Positions 11,871-25,200 of a stretch of DNA of 64,000 nucleotides are shown here, piece after piece; within the stretch, counting starts at the first letter, position 1, and each line of letters opens with the position of its first letter. The DNA is from Hirudo medicinalis (Eukaryota; Annelida; Clitellata; Hirudinida; Hirudinidae). The notes under the pieces were generated by a model. The model was not told the DNA's origin and ran no database searches. It saw only the letters and a list, made by a program, of their open reading frames with translations. Where the stretch lies: positions 213,065 through 277,064 of the forward strand of contig MPNW01000132.1 in the NCBI GenBank assembly GCA_011800805.1, given 5' to 3'. The position numbers and the translations under genes were made by a program.

Positions 11871-13351
11871 AACAAAATTTAAAATAAAAATAACTAATTA
11901 AAAAAAAAATCATTTCCAAATAAAAATATATATTTTTATGCAAATATGGCTTTGTGTGACCAATTTACAAAAAAAAAAACGCTCAAAATTTGATATAAAA
12001 TTGAACAGAGTTGGTTGCAATGGTTGTAAGATGTTGCCAACCCCGGAGCCATCATTTGACTTTTTGATGCAAAATTTCTTTGATCACGTTGGTTTCCATT
12101 TTCAAGATAAATTTCTTACCCAATTTAAGACAACAATAAATATTAAATAAAATAAAAATAGTTCGCTAAATTAAAAAAGTTACCAAATTACAAATATAAA
12201 TAAATCTGAAAGAGTGCCCACTTCAATAATCAATACTAGTCCAACCAAGTTTCACAAGTTTCGTATATTGCTATGGCATGCAATATTCTGACATCCAGAA
12301 ACTGGTAAAGAGTATGAAAGAGGCAATAGAAAAATTTGGACAAGCAGAGTCCGAAATCATTCATCGATAAATCCTTTAAATCAATGAAAAAAATGTGACA
12401 AGACACATTATTAACTTTATTTATTTTGTAACTTGAAAGCCTGTTTGATCCTGAAAAATAAAGATTTTTGCTGCCGTATGATGGTCACTGGTTTTTCGAT
12501 GTTTTACGCATTTTCGGTTTTTTGCTTAAATTCTAAAAAGTTTCTATTAACACTCAATGAAATTAATATTTCCCTCTAACTAATGAACTTATATACATCA
12601 TAGCAATAATTGGTATAAATATGATACCTAATAACATAACTATGATAAAAAAAACTCGAGTGTCGTATCCCTATATTCCTATAGGAATTGTTGAAATGGC
12701 ACCTTTCCAACTGCGCACTAATGCAGTCGCATAATTACATGACATCGCAATGGTTATTATAATTTTTTAAATAATTTTCTCAATATCACATTCTTGTATC
12801 GACCCACTAAATTACGAGAATAATAATTAAGTTAAATTTCATACGTTTTTTTTTCTTTTGTAGAAATACAATTTTGAATGACAAATCATGGTCGGCAATA
12901 CAGTATCGATAATATTAATAGAACGATATCTGCCTGTGCTTCTTCATTTATGAATCGGTGACCGGTTGGCTTTATTTTGTTTTGAACCAGAAACTGAAGT
13001 TTTTATCGGAAGCAAAGTGAGACAAATCCATTTTTTAATTGCAAGTTTTGGAATCATGGTAATCAAATCTTTCACATAATGACAATGTGCTATTACAAAA
13101 CTTTTGTTTTGACCTTTGACATTTTAACTGCCAACACTTTTTAATCAATTTTTTTTATGTTAACTTTTATTCTATTAACTTGGTGCATTGAAATCTTTCT
13201 GATCTCATTCCAGACATTAGACAAATTTTTAATTGATTTAAATTAATTCGACGCCTTTATTAAAATCCTAAATTATTCATTTCTTCCCACATGAATAAAT
13301 TTTCAATTTTCTTATATTAAAAAATGTTAAAAAACGTTTCACAATGTACAA
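11871..13351. other. Intergenic, AT-rich, nothing coding recognised
   Basis: The only signal of note is a minus-strand AATAAA (TTTATT at 13256-13261), about 91 bases beyond the channel gene's stop codon. It is a good candidate for that gene's poly(A) signal. Confidence 0.45.
13256..13261 (-). promoter_or_regulatory. Candidate poly(A) signal of the channel gene
   Basis: AATAAA on the minus strand about 91 bases past the TGA of the DEG/ENaC gene. Confidence 0.45.
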
Positions 13352-16300
13352 TCATTTTCTGCTTAAGAGAGAGTGACACGTGACAACCAAGATGTCTACA
13401 GCCAACTCGATGTATTCGAAGAAAGTCATAAAAGCAAATCCAAACCAGAGTCCCAAAATTCCACATAAATCAGAAAATAATTGAGTTATCTGTGAGAATT
13501 AAAAAAAAAACCTCGTAACTTGGACTTATTATTAATTACTGAAAGGTTTGAATGCCTTGAAGTCAGTTAGATTATCAAACTGCATTCGCTAATCACAAAT
13601 AGACAATCACGGGTGATCAATAATTTAAGTAAATATTCACAAACTCACTCCATAAGAGGGGGACTCTTCGAAGGTCTGCACTCGAAAGTTGGAGAAGTAA
13701 ACCTGAAGTTTCAGGATGTTCTTACTTAATTTGTCCTCACTAATTTGCCAATTTTCTTGTAAATATTTCTAAATTATTTAAATAAATTGTGGTTGGTCAC
13801 AAATTAATTTGAAAAATAAAAACCAATAAAATTAAACTTATTTTTCTGACTTTATCTCCTGGAGAAGTTGGCCAATCCATTGCAGATGTGAAATACTTGA
13901 AAGTTTCCTCTCTACCAAAAATAAATATGTATCAACAAATTCTTCAAAATTCCATGAAGATTTACCGGCATGTTATTGGACAATCACAATGGATGGAATT
14001 GTTTAAAAACTTCATTTTGACTCCAAAGTGGCATTCATCTAGATTATAAAATAAAATGTTAAAATATAAATTTGAATAATTACATATTTCGTATTGTCTT
14101 TTAATAAATGGAGATAAGTATGTATATTTTAAATTATTATTTAATGGCATTCTAAATTAATAGTAATTTGAAACAATAATTTTAAGGGTTAATTAACTAA
14201 TTAAATATTATTCATACATATTTATTTATGATTATTAAAAAATGTAATTGAATCAGCTGAAGAAAATGAAACTCTCGAATGAACGAAAAGACCTTGCTTG
14301 AAATTGTTGACAGAACAAATTGGCAGACCAGATTGGCTAAATGCTTTTCCCGAGTTTGGATAAAACGGATCTGAACAGTTGCACTCTTCTATGACCTTTC
14401 TTTGGAAGCAAGTGTTTTCGCAGGCCTTGAAGTTTAATAAATTTAATAACATTAATAATAATATATTTATCAGTATAATATTTGAAATTGATGAGCAGAC
14501 CTTGGTGCGATAATCCACAGGATATATTTCAGCATAAACGTCTCTGTCCATGTCCTCTCTATCAGATGAACAATCTCCATAAGGATCAGACAGACGTATC
14601 ACCTCGCTCTAAATGATAATGTTGGCTATTTATGTCAAAATTATTGTGCGTCCCTGGATTACCTTGTAATTAAAGAAAAACATTGGCAAAACTTATTTAC
14701 GAATAATATATTCATTAATATCACTTTCATTGATTTGGATTTATTTGAAATGTATCTTTGAAAATGCTTCATCATTTATTTAAGAAATATCAAGTTTTGT
14801 TAAAGTATGCTGGCCATTTAGAGGAGATTGCTTCTTCATCTATATGCTTGCAAAGTCTCAAGTACGACAAAAACTTTGTCACTAAATCTATATTTGTAAT
14901 TTTTAAAACCGACTAATCAGTCGGCCCCAAAGGTTATCGTCAGGTTAGTATGAAAATACGAAAATTTAAGGTGACAGTTACGTGAATATTTAAAAGTGAA
15001 ATTAAAATTTTATATACAAATGTCAAATATTTGATTATAGGAATGAAACTAAAATATAACATAAAAGAAAAAATTTTGAAGAGCAATTCTAAAATTGCAA
15101 CAAAGGCAACAAATGTAGTTACAATGTATCACCGTTTTCTTCTGACAGTGATGAAAGTACTGTCATTCAACAAAAATATTGACCCGTTATATTATTAAAA
15201 ATATCAACAAATAAAAAATAATTTTTATTAAAATTTGAGTGAAATGTCGCCTAAAAATAGAGACTAAAAATAAGAATGATTTTAAGGTTTACAAAAAAGA
15301 TATGCTGAATCTTTTCCATATGAAATCATTCGCTAATCTAAATCGAAATGTTATTAAAAACCGTGCTAAAGAGTCATCCGACAACGCAGAAGAACCTTAT
15401 CGATGCTTATGAAAGTCATCAATCCTGGTGGAACAGTGATTCCTTCGTCCTCAGGAAAAGCCAACTGCCTTTGACCCGACACCACCACCCTGACTCCTGC
15501 AACTTCACCAGCTGCTGATGAGTAACTTGCCTGATCGATGTTCATGATGACTTGAAGTCCTGTCATAGTTGTTACCGTGCGACTATCATAACCCTTATTA
15601 AGAGGCGATCAATAATGTAATAATTTATAATGCAACCTGTATTGTTATCACCGCTTGAATATTATAATATAAGAGTTGATCTTAAGATGAGAGTATGTAA
15701 CCCGTTGTTATTTGTACGATGTGGGCATTGTAATTTATCAATAATTCATATTTTGTGATAGATATTAGTATTTCACCTACCAGTCACGGAACTCACTTAG
15801 TTCCAAATTTAAATGTAAAGTTGAAATAAATAGATGAAATAGCTGATAAAAATCAAATAAATCTTTAACCACTCCCATGCCCTGTTTCAGTGGCCATCTT
15901 CAACGAGGAATTTTCATTCCATCCCGAGTTGAACACCCAACAGTTTCCATGAATCGGGTTGTTGAATTCAACATAATCACTGAAACATCGACACTTTCTT
16001 TTAACAACTTTCCTCAACAACCTGTAACTTGCCATTGACTTGTCGCTAAATTGGTGACTAAATAACCTGCCTCTCCGAGTCGCATGCTTCTCCTTGATAA
16101 AAACAAGCAAGAATCACATCATCTCTTTCGTAACCAATCTGCTTCCTCTTCTCTGCAGAAAGATTCAAAAAGCTTTCGAAATACATTTCTTGCTTCTTGA
16201 ACTCCTCATTCAAAGCTAATCTGCCCGGGAATCTGCTGTTATTTAATGCGGTTGGACCTTGGAAAGTGACAATGGAGGATGGATTTTGGAGAGCATCGAG

Positions 16301-18316
16301 AAGAGTCATGGCTGATTCTGTGGAGGCATTAAAACTGCCCCTGATCGAAGAAGCACAAGTTGAATCTCTGCAACATGTGCAACAACATTTCATTTCTTTG
16401 CTTGAAACATTTTCATAGTTCCAAGGAGAGTCGTATTGTGTCGTTGTTGAAATGAGAACATTCGATTCATCGGAATAGGTCAAGAATTCAGTTATGGAAA
16501 ACATTTTTGTGGAAATTGATGTTTCGCTCCTTAGCTCCGTTGATGTTGCTAATGATGTTGTTGATGTTGTTTGTGGTGTTGTTGATGTCGTTAACGATGA
16601 TGTTGTTTGTAGAGTTGCTGATGTTGCTAATGGTGTTGTTTTTGATGTTGTTGATGTTGCTGATGATGTTGTTGATGTCGTTAATGATGTTGTTAGTGAT
16701 GTTGTTGATGGTGTTGTTTGTGATGCTATTGGCGACGCTATCGGTGATGTTGTTGATGTTGTTTGTGATGCTATTTGTGACGCTGTCGGTGATAATGGTG
16801 CTGTTGTTGGTGATGTTGCCGGGGACGCTGTTAGTGAAGATGTTGGTGTTGCTGTTAGTGATGCCCTTGATGGTGTTGTTGGTGTTGTTGTTAATAATGC
16901 TGTTGGTGTTGTTGGTGATGTTCTTGGTATTGTTGATGGTGATGCTGATATTGTTCTTCCTGTTGTTGTTGCTGATGTTGTTCTTGGTGATGTTGTTGGT
17001 GATGTCGGTGCTGTTCTTGTTATTGTTGTTGGTGGTGAAAAAATAGTTGTTGATGCTGTGATTATATCGGTTGGTATTGTTGTTATTGTAACGAGAGATT
17101 TCGTGCTTTTGTCAGTTTGGGAAATTTTCGAAGATGTTGCTACATATAGGAGAAAAAAAATATTTCATTTATCAAGGGAAACATGAATATTTACAATAAA
17201 TAATGTGACAATGAATAAATATGATTCATTCAAGGAATAATAGAATAAATAACGAATGGAGCAACCTTCTTTAAGACATAAGTAATAAAACACTTCTTTA
17301 CAATCACTTTCTTTGTAAAATCCTTTTTGATCTCCACTGATACACTGGGCACCTTTGTTGGATCCACTATTACCCCAATTGCGATATTTTGACGGGTTGC
17401 CGTCGAGAAAATACGTCTGAGCGTTGGCACCAGGTCGAGCTTTAAATAAACCAAACCACCAATGACTCACTTCTTTTCGAACCCTGAAAATAATTTCAAG
17501 AAAAATCAATCAATCATCATGCGATTAATTATATTCAATCGCACACAAAAATTAAAATTACAGTGCTTTCAGTATGAAATTCAACTCGTTCTCGTCTGAT
17601 ATGCTGGCCAGTCGAGCATTTCTTTTCTTGCATTGAACTTCACCGTCGTCGAAGGATTCCTTTTCAAATGACATGTAGAAGCATTTGCTCTCGTATCCCT
17701 CCCAATCTGCCGGACATTCTTAAAGATTCCGATCAATTTTTTGTACGGTTTGAATTGATTTAGTAAAACTAAAAATGTACTTAAATTTTAATATATGCAT
17801 TAAAAAAATCAACAATTATTAATAATTAATTATTTATCAAATGAAAACAATTAAAATAAGAAAATGTCCACGAAAAATGGAAACGTCCACCTCCTCCAAC
17901 TTGTCTTTTCTTCCTGACGTTGACATGTGATTCCTTGACAGGGTTCATGTTGCAGAATGTCACTGATGGGAAAGTCAGTTCGTCTGGAGTTTTGAATGAG
18001 ATGACGACGTTCTTGGGGTAGGAAAGGTACTTTTCCACCAATCCCACGAGGCAATAAACCAATGCAAACGTAGATGCCAAACCAGCAATTCCCCAAAAGT
18101 AGGATTTAAAACGTCCTATATTATTTGACATTAAATAAGTAAATAAATAAATAACAATTATTCATTAAAATGTTATTAAGAAATTCCTTATTTACCTCTG
18201 GCTCTGAAGAAATTCGGGATGCCATGAGCTGTTGTTTCCATGTTGTTGTGGATAAAGAGTTTGACAACTTTGTGTCTCCATGGCAGATTGTCCAATTCAC
18301 ACTTGAATCCGTACAT
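13352..18316 (-). CDS. DEG/ENaC channel subunit with inserted C-type lectin domain and mucin-like stalk
   Basis: Thirteen exons give about 876 residues in frame: 18316-18196, 18115-17891, 17718-17562, 17483-17266, 17139-16071, 15979-15870, 15559-15396, 14608-14501, 14425-14293, 14038-13966, 13911-13851, 13702-13649, 13489-13352. The order is: cytoplasmic N-terminus with the family His-Gly (TTAHGIPNFFRARG); TM1; FPSVTFCNMNP; RKKRQ; a C-type lectin domain (CPADWEGYESKCFY to FYYLCLKE); about 190 Thr/Ser/Pro/Ala-rich residues; ENaC ectodomain (GNCWVFN, PYGDC, CNCSDPFYP, CDCPITC); YFSNFRVQTFEESPSYG; and TM2. These channels are trimeric Na+-permeable channels gated by ligand, acid or force. The lectin part suggests glycan binding at the cell surface (inference). 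The exon 5 donor is either a GC site at 16071, or a GT at 16067 used with a different acceptor. The start ATG is the first one giving a normal N-terminus; the frame stays open upstream. Confidence 0.85.
16530..17040 (-). repeat. Coding Thr/Ser-rich trinucleotide-like repeat (mucin stalk)
   Basis: ACA/TCA/CCA/GCA codon repeats read on the minus strand give TTS, STTSLTTSTT and similar units without a stop for about 170 codons, in frame with the flanking channel exon. The same DNA is also open on the plus strand as a Val/Asp/Gly-rich frame (16494-17186). That frame is a shadow of the repeat composition. Confidence 0.85.
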
Positions 18317-19116
18317 CGTCACAAGATTAACTTTCTTACACGAGAGTGAGTGCTCAGGCTGAATGTGCTCCGCAAATATTAAATAGAAAGGAAATTCTAT
18401 TGTTGGATCGATAGTAATGGATCAATGGACTCAACAAAGATTTCCTGTATTCCGACAGCACCCGGTTATCGTCTGTCACACGTTATGACAGAATTGCATT
18501 AAAAATCCATGTTCTCGTAATATGTATTATCAAATGCTGTTCACATTTAAACTTGTCAATTAAGCTTATGTTTCAATCGTAAAACAAGTGCTTGTTTGGA
18601 CTTATTAATCTGCTCAACGGACTGACATGTCGAATTAATAAAGTCTTATCGATGCATGTGTTGTTGTTGTTTCTGAGAGATTAAGATTTAAGATGAGGTT
18701 TGCTCTGATTGAAGAAATTTCTTGGAGGTTGATGGGACACTTTTTGAATGCCGAGGATTGAACTAACAGCATTGCATTTTAATTAAACTACTGGTCACAA
18801 TTTATTTTATTGATAGCTAATATTTAATTAGCTTTATTATTAAAAATAATAAAAATTTATTTTATTATTTTGTGATATTAATATATGATGAAAAGTCTGT
18901 AATCCTGCGCTGACATAAATGGAAACACTCAAGCAGATGTGTGATCAAATAAATGTTTATTCATTTAAATGTATTCTCATATGAAACTCCAATCCTGTTC
19001 TTGTATGAAAGCAAGTCATCCAATTGATTCCATATCGACTTTCTCTCAACAATTGAAACAAATAATCACTAAAACATTTTACATTTAACAAAACTTCTCG
19101 TCTTCGTGAAATAAAC

Positions 19117-19191
19117 TTAAAATATTACCGTCGCCACTACAAAGACTCCCACGATGATGGTGATGATGACATCGGTGACCATGGTGACCAT
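19117..19191 (-). other. Possible 24-residue transmembrane micropeptide or orphan TM exon
   Basis: The minus-strand frame MVTMVTDVIITIIVGVFVV, continuing to a TAA, is a nearly pure hydrophobic helix. The frame stays open upstream to about 19260 (reading EASLRFNIQEVRLLDG just before the helix), so it may instead be the last exon of an unrecognised membrane protein. No homology is claimed. Confidence 0.2.
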
Positions 19192-20837
19192 GGTGATGTT
19201 GAAACCATCCAACAGCCTAACTTCTTGAATGTTAAATCTTAATGAAGCCTCGCTAAAACTTCAAGCATTTGCGATGATTATCAAACAGTTATATCTCTTT
19301 ACCTAGGTAATCATACTTTCATCTAATAACGCATGAGAATCTCTCCATCGAACCACAATCCTGACTTCACATTACAATTATATGTCTTATTTGTCCCTCA
19401 ATAACTGTCTGCTACTATGACGACCAATCGATGAATTCGATAGACAATTGATTCTCAGGGTTTAAAATATTTGCTAATCATTAAGAGACACAAGTGTTAC
19501 ATTACTCCAAATACGCATTACATAAAATTAATGAATTGGTGTCACGGAGCGACATATGAGAGCTGACTTAGGCTCTCAAGAAGTGCTTTGTTTGTTCAGT
19601 AGGTGGTCCCCAAAACAAAAATGTGAATGCACCATCTTACCACATCAGCTGGAGACTGTCAGTGCTCGGGGCGCTAAGTGATCTCAAATTTAAAAACGAT
19701 GTTAATAGCTTCGGACCCTTCTGTTTGTGAAATAAATAAGTAAAAGTGTTCACTGAAAATAAAATGACATCTCATTAAGCAACTTACAATGCCGCAATGC
19801 TTTAAAATTGTCAGGTAATGTAATGAGGGTAACATCTAGATTGGTTAAATTCACGAACCCAATCTAATTAATATTCGTCCATTAAGCAGCAACTTGGACT
19901 TGTAACGATTGGAGGTGGCAGGTGAACATGCCTATTCAGAAATATTTGTTTATTTATTTACAAATCATCCAATCAGAATTATCCAATCACTTCATCTTTA
20001 AAAAAAATATTAAAATATTTGTATTTTGACAAAAGTGAATGTGAACCTTTGATGTTTTTCACTTCATTTGCGAGTTGCGAGGATTGAATTTTGGAATAAG
20101 TTTGAATGTTTCGGAGTTCAACAGTTCAGAGTTGTGTTGACTATTATATATTATATAATTATATTACTATTATAAGGATTGTAAGATTATGTACGAACTG
20201 TTACCTTTTCGGAATATTGGCCAAGTGACGAAGCCAACTAACGGGCGGGTGCCAAAAACCCTAATCCTATCCCTAACTCTGGAAAACCGTGGAAAATTGA
20301 TGAAATTTTCTCCAAGCGAGTTGGCTTTTGTCCGCCATTCCTCCAGGCATCAATTTTCGCAGAGAATACAAAAATTTAATAAAAAGAACTGAAAGCAAGT
20401 CTAACAAAAAATAGTAGTTTGGAACAAAATTAGTTAAATTAAGATTATTGCGTTTAAATCTTTATTGCGTCATTTTTCGAGTAATTTGTCAGTTCACAGT
20501 CATTTCACTAACCAGAATAATTCATAATCTTGCCATGTTTTTCGACTTTCGAACGTTAGCAAAGTTTACTCTGCTAGGTACTCTGAAGATTCCTATTTAA
20601 AGGATTTGTGACCACTCTCACAAAAACATGGACGCCTACCTCAGGGACAACTGGTAACTTCCAACTAAGGATTTATTTACAATTAAACTTCCGTGAATTT
20701 AGAAACCTTAATTTGCATACTTGCATTTTGCATTATTTGCATAATTAGACATTATTAATGTATACCGGACATGAATTTAGGAGCAACAAGACAAGAAAGT
20801 CATTTTGCCTTTAATTATTTTTGAAATGTTTTAAATT

Positions 20838-20862
20838 TTATTATTATTATTATTATTATTAA

Positions 20863-20894
<32 letters not shown>

Positions 20895-20926
20895 TTGTTG
20901 TTGCTATTATTATTATTATTATTACT
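20838..20926. repeat. (TTA)n(TTG)n compound microsatellite
   Basis: TTA units, then TTG units, then ATT units. Confidence 0.95.
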
Positions 20927-21760
20927 ACAAGATGTATCATATTAAATAAATAGTAATCGATGCATTCTTCGAAGATCTCCCATAAGTCCATGGTTCGGGC
21001 ATCCAGATCATCTCAATATCCTAGGATTTGAACCTGGGGTCTACATTCCCTCCCAATTTTAAGAATTCTTTTGCCGACTATTGTTTCTCGCTATGCGAAG
21101 AATTTTCCGGTAATACTTTAGAAAAAATATGAGATAATTTGCAATCAGTGCAAAACCAGCGCCAGGAGTTATCCGGTTATTCTTGGGATTTTTTTTAAAT
21201 AAATTTGTCGACGGTAAAGAGTTGTCGGAGATGCTCCCAATTGGATGTTGTTTGTTTGTCTGTTTGTCCTCTTGTTTGTTTGTTTGTTTTGAGGAATTCA
21301 AACCATTATCCATGGCACTACTTAGATCTTCAAACTTACATTATTAAACATTTCTATCTATTATTTATTTATTACCTATTAGGAGAAATGTGCAAAAGCT
21401 CTGGGTATTNGTTGTTATTGTGTGGATAAGATTGTATTGCATTGTTGTTGTTGTTATCGTGTGGATAAGATTGTATTGTTGTTGCTTCAGTTGTTTTTTA
21501 TGTGAAGAACATTAGGAATGACGACATTAAATTTAGTTGGAGGACATCAAACACGAATTTTATTAAAATTTAATTGCAACTAAATAATTTAAGTTTGTAA
21601 ATAATTACGTCTCCCGTGCAAAATATTTTTTTAAAACTTAATTCTAAAATAATTATGAACACATTTATCAACGAATTTAATGAAATTTGAAAATTAAATT
21701 AATGAAAGTAATTATTCGATTAAATGTCAATCAGTTAAACACACGTTGTTTGTTGACTAA

Positions 21761-21851
21761 ATGAATGAATGAATGAATGAACGAATGAACGAATGAACGG
21801 ATGAACGAATGAACGAATGAACGAATGAACGGATGAACGAATGAATGAATG
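21761..21851. repeat. (ATGA/ACGA)n tetranucleotide repeat
   Basis: About 22 tetramer units alternating ATGA, ACGA and ACGG. Confidence 0.95.
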
Positions 21852-22238
21852 TTGATGAATGCTACTTGAGATCGATGAGATGAATCGTGTTTTCAAATTG
21901 TTCCAAAAGTTTACGAAATTATGTATTTATTATAAATAAGAATTAATTTTTTATTCGCAACATATTCGCAAGCCAGCCAAATGACAAAATAAAAGATGCG
22001 AAATTATTTTAATAAGCTACTACGTTGAAAAACAATTACCCAAATAAAATTATAATATAAATATTTATAATTTATAATATAATAAATATAAAGTAATATG
22101 AATTTATTATTATTATTTACCCACAAATACGTACATAATAAGCACAGAGCACAAAAGCAGACGTGAATATAAAATGTGTTCATCAGATGTCGGTCAAAAA
22201 GCACGATGAAATAGGCAGTGAGGTGGATTTCTTGTTTC

Positions 22239-25200
22239 CTAAAAACCTCTGCCCCTCAGGAAGTGCCAAACCTCCAACGAAACGTGAAGTTCTTGTAGCT
22301 TGTTGGCCTCGACCCTCCTGAGGATCGCTAATTTGCAGAGGGACTTCAGAGCCAGGAGACATCGCAGTTTTGAGACCGGTTTGAAGAGATGCACCAACGT
22401 CTGATGACCTGCTGAAGTCCTCATCGTTTTGTTTCTCAATGCTTCAAAACTTTCTCTTGCCGCGTCTTTAAATTTGACCAAGTAACAAACTCTGCCGAAA
22501 ATTTTTGATGAATCTTCGAATATCTCGTCGACCTTTGATAGAAATTCTGGCACGCTCATCAACTGAGATGCTTGAAAATTTCTGACACAAAATTTGTCTG
22601 CGGTTCAAAATAATTAATTAGGAATTAATAATAATAATAAAATAATTAATTAGGAAATAATAATAATAAAATAATTTCTTATGAAATGCAAACGTTTCTG
22701 AAATTGCAAATCGTTGCGGACCTGTGTGATGTTCAATCCTTGTGTGCCTAATCCTGCCAGAGGTCGTGTAACTGACGGTGAGCACGTAACGATCATCCGA
22801 ACTGTCCCTCAGCACGAAGCTTCCATCTTCTTTCCCTCTCAAATGCTCTTCAATCTTTTCTACCGAACACGAACCCCAGTACCAGTTCTTCTGGAATCAA
22901 CAGAAAGAATGAAATCCCAACATTTGTTCAAAAGTATTTGAACGTCCTACGTGCTGAAGTTGTTTGAGACTCGTCATTAAGTCGTACTTGAGGCTCGGTT
23001 TGAGGCTCTCTGCGCAGGACTGACCTGGAAAAAACACGATAATTGCTGACTTTTAATTCAACAATATCTTTAAAGTGTTCGACAAATACCAAGTTGCTCA
23101 TCAACAACAAGCTTTGTTCGTTAAGAGGACGTTTGTTTGAGCTGTTGAAATGAATGAGGTGCTCGATGAAATATTTCAGTCAAGAAACGTTTTTGTACTT
23201 CAACACTTTTTGAATCTTTTTGAAACAAAATAAAATAAAAGTTAATTCACGGGGTTTGAAACATTTAAAAAAGAAACAAAATTGAAGAATGTTTGTGGAA
23301 GTCGTATTTTGAATAAATAATAACAGCAATTATGAAAATGGATCTCATCCATTCAAGATGATCCACTGCTTGTGACAGCACTTGCATTCGAGCTGTTCTT
23401 TGTTTTCCACTTTACGGAAACCAATCAATACGCACCTGTATCTGAGACAATCAGAAAAATACTTTTATGGCCGAAGCTATCACTCCAGGTAATCCAACAA
23501 CACCTGTTTATTCCGCTGACTCCTACGAGGATCGGTTTATTAATGAGATAATTTGCATGTTAAGGCTGGTGAGAATTATGCAAATCAGTTGCAAAAGCTC
23601 CTCATAATTCTTCTGCTGAAGTCTTTGCGGAATAAAATATGATTAATTTCTTGAATTTTAAGCAGGGAATCTAATTAAGTTTTATGGTGGCCTCGTGGTG
23701 ATGATTACAAATAATGGGGAACCATAAATCGAGATGAGCTTCATCTCCACAGGTGTGCTCATGTGCATGTGTGCTCTTGTGAGGAGTCCCATTAATAACA
23801 CGTCTCCAGCGAAAGGAGGCTCGCAAAATTGCGTTTTCTCGCTAAAACGGAAGCATGCCCCAGAGACATGAAGGACCAATGAGTGGAGGAATTGAACGAT
23901 TGAGAAATATGTTAGACTTTTTATGGGGGTACATTGCTTCTAAAGAGATTAGTCGAACATTTCTGCTCGCAAAGGTCGTAATGGCGCCAAAAATTAACGC
24001 TACTACGTGACAATGAGAATTTACGTTCTCCAAAATGGAAGGATTGTGTGGGTGGAAGGAAGAATGGGAGAACGGAGCACCAACATCTGCTGAGAGGAAG
24101 TTCTCTTTTGCCTTTTTAAAACTAACTTGTTAATGGAAGAGAAGTGCTGAGAAGTCAGTGTTAGGGTTGATTGTGTCGAGGTTAGGACATAAATACGGAA
24201 CAACCATCGCACGAGTCGACATTAACGACTCCCGAAGACTTGAAGCGTAAGATTACCGCTGTAATGAGTCCTCGTACTTCTTCTTTATTTCTTTCTTTCC
24301 TGTCACTTTAGCCGACATTTTTATGAGATATGTTTATGCTTATGAATAGAAATTGTTATTAATCAATAATCATTAAAATGATTAACAATTGTTATGAATA
24401 AGTTAGCTTATTTGTTAATATTTATTATTAACGATAAAATTTAACAACTAAATATTTAAGAACAGTAGCTACTTAGCGTTCAATTCGTTTCCAAATTAAT
24501 GAACCTTGAGACAGTTTTTATGACCATGTGACTACATAGTTACTATGGAGAACTGAACTTCGAATCCCTTAACCAAAAGTTCCAATTGCCAGTTCATTCA
24601 AATATATTTATTAATTTATTTCACAGGCAGGATTTAAATCAAGAATATTAGTAACATTCAAATAAGGATTATTAGTTTGAACATATAAATACATGAAAAA
24701 TTACTGATATACTGGTCCAACCTTTAAAACGAAACACTCGCATTGCTGCCAATGCTTGGTAATTTTGCAGTTCAGCAAACGTCATGCGATACTTGAGCAA
24801 ACAAAAGCACTTATTGCTTTACATTGCTGTTTGTCCTTCAAAAACATAGTTTTAAATCGGCAATTTTTGTTGCAAATAATTTCATCAGACTCCAATTATC
24901 TGCTACCCTTCCTTTCACTCCTCCATTAGGCCTTCCTTCCTCCTGATTGAACTTTATTACCAAGCATGGACTGCACAACTCGAAATTTATTTTTTCCTCA
25001 AACAATGGAACACAAAACACAATTTTTCGCTATGCAAACAGAAGCATCATATTTTCATTTCCCAGTACAAATATCCTGCCATCTTGGCGTGATGGAGCTT
25101 ATTACAGGCGACGAGAGAGTAACGAGAAAGAGTGTTCCACGAGGCTCGTCCATCCGGGCTTAAGTGCCCCGGTTAAGGTGATCCAGGACATCTCTTCCAA

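Larger units (their letters stand above)
18317..22238. other. Intergenic between channel and SOCS genes
   Basis: Contains microsatellites (20838-20926 and 21761-21851), a single N at 21410 and a possible tiny transmembrane frame at 19117-19191. The DNA just above 18316 stays open in the channel frame for about 40 codons, so the first exon could be longer. Nothing else is recognised. The left part should hold the channel promoter and the right part the SOCS 3' untranslated region. Confidence 0.4.

Noticed and set aside
15396..15593. Acceptor at 15594 (AATAAG/GG) for the channel exon
   Set aside because: Its phase does not match the previous exon; the acceptor at 15560 restores GHGSGLQVIMNI, the usual family wording.
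16494..17186. 230-residue Val/Asp/Gly-rich plus-strand ORF
   Set aside because: It is the reverse reading of the Thr/Ser-rich coding repeat of the minus-strand channel gene, whose exon is supported by splice sites and domains on both sides.
19141..19215. Palindromic GGTGACCATGGTGACC cluster as a regulatory site
   Set aside because: It is better explained as repeated codons or simple sequence; no binding-site consensus could be defended.
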